Source: Solenopsis invicta (taxonomy: Eukaryota > Arthropoda > Insecta > Hymenoptera > Formicidae). Taken from it: 64,000 nucleotides of DNA. The stretch spans positions 6,820,001 to 6,884,000 of the forward strand of contig NC_052665.1 of assembly GCF_016802725.1 (NCBI RefSeq), read 5' to 3'. Below, piece after piece: positions 61,301 through 64,000 of the stretch. How positions within the stretch are numbered: the stretch's first letter is position 1; every line of letters starts with the position of its first letter. The translations under genes were made by a program, and so were the position numbers. Below the pieces are notes generated by a model. That model was given only the letters and a program-made list of their open reading frames with translations. It had not been told where the DNA came from and ran no database searches.

Positions 61301-64000
61301 AAATAAAATTGTTGTTTCCAATCACCGAAATCTGAAAGAAATCACGTGCAAAAGAGAAATTAGAAAACATGGTGGAGAGTTCGAATATATCTGGCTCGAT
61401 TGCCAAGGATGATAACTTGATCCTGCCATGCAAAAGCATCTTGCGGCTGGAATAGAATTTTTAAACAACAATAACAGCGATTAGTAATAATTTGTCTTTA
61501 TCGTCTCATGTTCAAGAACAAGCATGATGTATTGAGAAATCGTGCGTAACCACTTCCGCTGGGTGATCGATAGAACGACGTGGCCTACGATTTCTTGTCT
61601 CGAGTTTCCCCGGCAGAGCTTCGAGAAGCAGTTTTAAGGGCTAACTTATGGCTAAAGTTTCTGGCTATAGCCAAAGTACCCTTCACCGCGCTAGTCTATC
61701 TGTCGGTCTCCATATAGTGTTTTCTCGATCGATTCTATCTACGTTACTGACAGCTCGGTAACCATCTCGATGGCATCTAAAGTATCGAAATCTGTAAATA
61801 CATGAAAATTTGTCAAATATAAAGACATACATTCCGAGTTGATAAAGAGTTGAAAAGTTCTTCACAATTTGCAGTAGTCTGTTAATGAAATATTTAAAAA
61901 ATTCTTTTTTGCATCATTCGTTTTATGTAGATTTAAAGCACTACTTTTAAACAAATTTAAAAAACATTATGGAAGCCGAATGGATGTTAATGACGCAACA
62001 TGTAAATACGCAATGTTCAAAGAGTTAATTGATAGCGATACGAGGGAATTATTATGTAACAATTAAATTTACCATGTTTTGCACAGATTTGTATAAGGGT
62101 AATTACAATTTGTAATTATTTCGAAGCTCGGATGACACTAGGTCAAATAGGCAAAAACCCTCGGCGATTAATGGAATCCTGCTACGAACTGCATTGCAGT
62201 GCATCTCACTGAGACTCGTTGTATCGTGTAACATCGTTTTAGAACAATAACATTTTGACATTTAATGCCATTTTTGGCATAATTGTTATGTGCAGAAATT
62301 ATTTGCGATGTCGTCGTCACGTATTTCTGCGACGTGAGTAAATTCCGATCGATGCTATTAACATCTCCTGATATCGATAATAATTTATAGTCGGCCAATA
62401 AATTAATCCGGTATTAGCGTACACACTATGAAGCAATCGTGGCGTATAAAGTACGACAAATTTAATTATCACAGCATATATTTTCGTAATCGCATTTGTT
62501 ATCGCATAAAATCGAAATGGTTGTTAAACGGCATTCGGGCAAGTGTCGGGCTATATACGAAATTCAATTAAGTTTCCTCGTAACAGTTATTATTATGTAA
62601 TCGAATCAACATATACTGCAACTGGCAAATAAAATTCAGGCGAGTGGAATTTTGAATGCGAGCGAAATTTTGGCGCGGTGGGGCCACACTATTTTCCAAT
62701 GAGATTTCGCTGATGGTGCGAATTTTTTCCCCGAAAGATTGATATGCAAAATTGATATTAGTTATTGAATCACACAATAAAATTATCCGACAGCTTTTTT
62801 CTTTTTTTTTTTTTTATTGGTATTTATTTAGTTTATCTCGAGAGGACGTCGTTATTTTTACAGTTACTCATGCTTATATTGACCCATAAATTTTATCGAT
62901 TGTTTGCATTTTATGTATTTAGAAATATAAAGCAAGGTATAAAAACTGCTTATTTTACGTGTTATTTCCGTTGTTACCGAATACGAGTAATTTGATAGCC
63001 ACGCTAAAAATATATTCATAAATTTCCTTTCAATGCATATTTTTGCAAATTTAATATATATTATTTGATGGAAAAGAGAAACACTACCCTGTTATAATAA
63101 TTGTTTCACTAATGATATCCTCCGTACCTGAAATATAATTTTATATTTAATTATTGAAATTCCAGTGGTTTTAAATTAATTTTTATACATGAATTATTAA
63201 TACAAATTCGCCATTACATTTTCAGAGAGATTATTCTTAATCACCCAACGGATTCTTTTTATTTAATAAAAAAAAAAAAAAATTACACAAATGTGTTAAA
63301 AGAAAAATCACAGAACCATTGATACTTAAAATAATATGGACGCGAATGTAATTTATACAAATTACAATAGCATCGTAGAAAGTTAATAACAAAGTTAACG
63401 ACTGCGTTCGCATCTACGTTCGTTGAAATGTACTCGAATGTAGTTTGATAGTTGATGCCCGAGAAGATTAATTTCATGACGGGGAAACCGTGTATACTAG
63501 GTGCTCTCTCAACGATCTGCGAACGACATTCGCGACCCGTCATATATTTAGCATTTCGCTATACAAATGAGTCGCATAATTAGATAAACCCCAGCAGTAT
63601 GTGGGCAGCATAGAAACTCACTAAATTACTCGAAATGGCCAAATACCTGGATGTATTACCCGACGATGTAGCGTTAGTAAAGGTCAGTCCGGTTACCAAA
63701 TCGCGATATTTCACGAGAGATAATTAATGGTGACTTCAAGCTAATAGCAGAGTAACACGATCACGTACGTGGCAGAGTTACAACACGGATACGCATTACT
63801 AGATTTCGGACTACGGATTAAGGCAGCTGCTGATGATATGGCCGCGTGTACTTTCAGGCAAATCACCTCGCATGCACCGTTTAATAATCCTTGGCGTCAA
63901 AGCCATTTCATCCCCCATTTGATGAATTTTTTTTTAAGGGGGAAATTTTATTTTAATTTCAAGCTTTCCACGCGACTAAAAAAATTCTTGATAATATAGA
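61301..64000. other. Mixed to AT-rich stretch, no gene seen
   Basis: Small frames throughout carry no recognisable features. TGGCTATAGCCA at 61662-61673 is a perfect 12-bp palindrome. Homopolymer runs occur at about 62801-62815 (T) and 63269-63283 (A). The last 400 bp are balanced, and a frame runs to the window edge without identifiable product. Confidence 0.4.

Noticed and set aside
1..64000. tRNA genes, rRNA, CRISPR arrays, known insect microRNAs, bacterial or viral insertions
   Set aside because: Scanning by eye for tRNA B-box-like sequences, regularly spaced repeats, familiar microRNA seeds and viral or bacterial-type long frames gave nothing supportable. This is not equivalent to a covariance-model or database search.

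Overview
The window looks like nuclear DNA of an insect, most probably a hymenopteran such as an ant. The evidence is compositional only: AT-rich DNA broken by short CG-rich blocks, CpG not visibly depleted, many (GA)n/(TC)n microsatellites, and short inverted-repeat elements of the MITE/foldback type. No operons, ribosome binding sites, CRISPR arrays, tRNA or rRNA genes were seen. I cannot name the species or chromosome.

I could not recognise a single protein-coding gene. All open frames are short. Many fall in CG-rich or microsatellite DNA, several would need a TTG or GTG start, and none shows a family motif I know. The window is best read as a gene desert or the inside of a very large intron. 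The most protein-like frame is a 94-codon ORF on the minus strand at 60684-60968, in a locally GC-richer patch; it could be a small gene, a terminal exon or chance. Two weaker frames (22593-22829 +, 59664-60077 +) are listed at low confidence.

What is well supported is repeat structure. Family A is a ~180-210 bp foldback element with long imperfect inverted arms around a spacer carrying GATTGCTAGAATGTCAAAA. It has five diverged copies (5.75, 8.4, 9.87, 56.26 and 61.13 kb), all in the same orientation. Family B has ends like CACTCAAAAAAGAAAT and sits at 11.45 kb (with a 56-bp-arm hairpin at its centre), 15.72 kb and 60.13 kb. Single elements with inverted ends lie at 20.62-20.87 kb and 26.99-27.39 kb, with a possible one at 56.46-56.88 kb. 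A 278-bp-period tandem duplication at 20.82-21.39 kb starts inside the 20.62 kb element and re-copies its right end. A compact, nearly perfect hairpin (29-bp arms, one mismatch, 19-nt loop) lies at 54095-54171, about 80 bp from a motif resembling a common insect transposon end.

Layout: 0-2.8 kb CpG-rich with a Z-DNA-type tract and a polypyrimidine tract; 2.8-11 kb mixed, with three family A copies; 11-22 kb AT-rich with several elements; 22-29 kb mixed with CpG blocks; 29-32 kb very AT-rich; 32.0-32.8 kb the most CpG-dense block; 33-44.5 kb mostly AT-rich; 44.6-47.6 kb CpG-rich; 47.6-56 kb AT-rich with two long GA arrays; 57-59.6 kb CpG-rich; 59.6-64 kb mixed to AT-rich. No set of genes here works together as a pathway.
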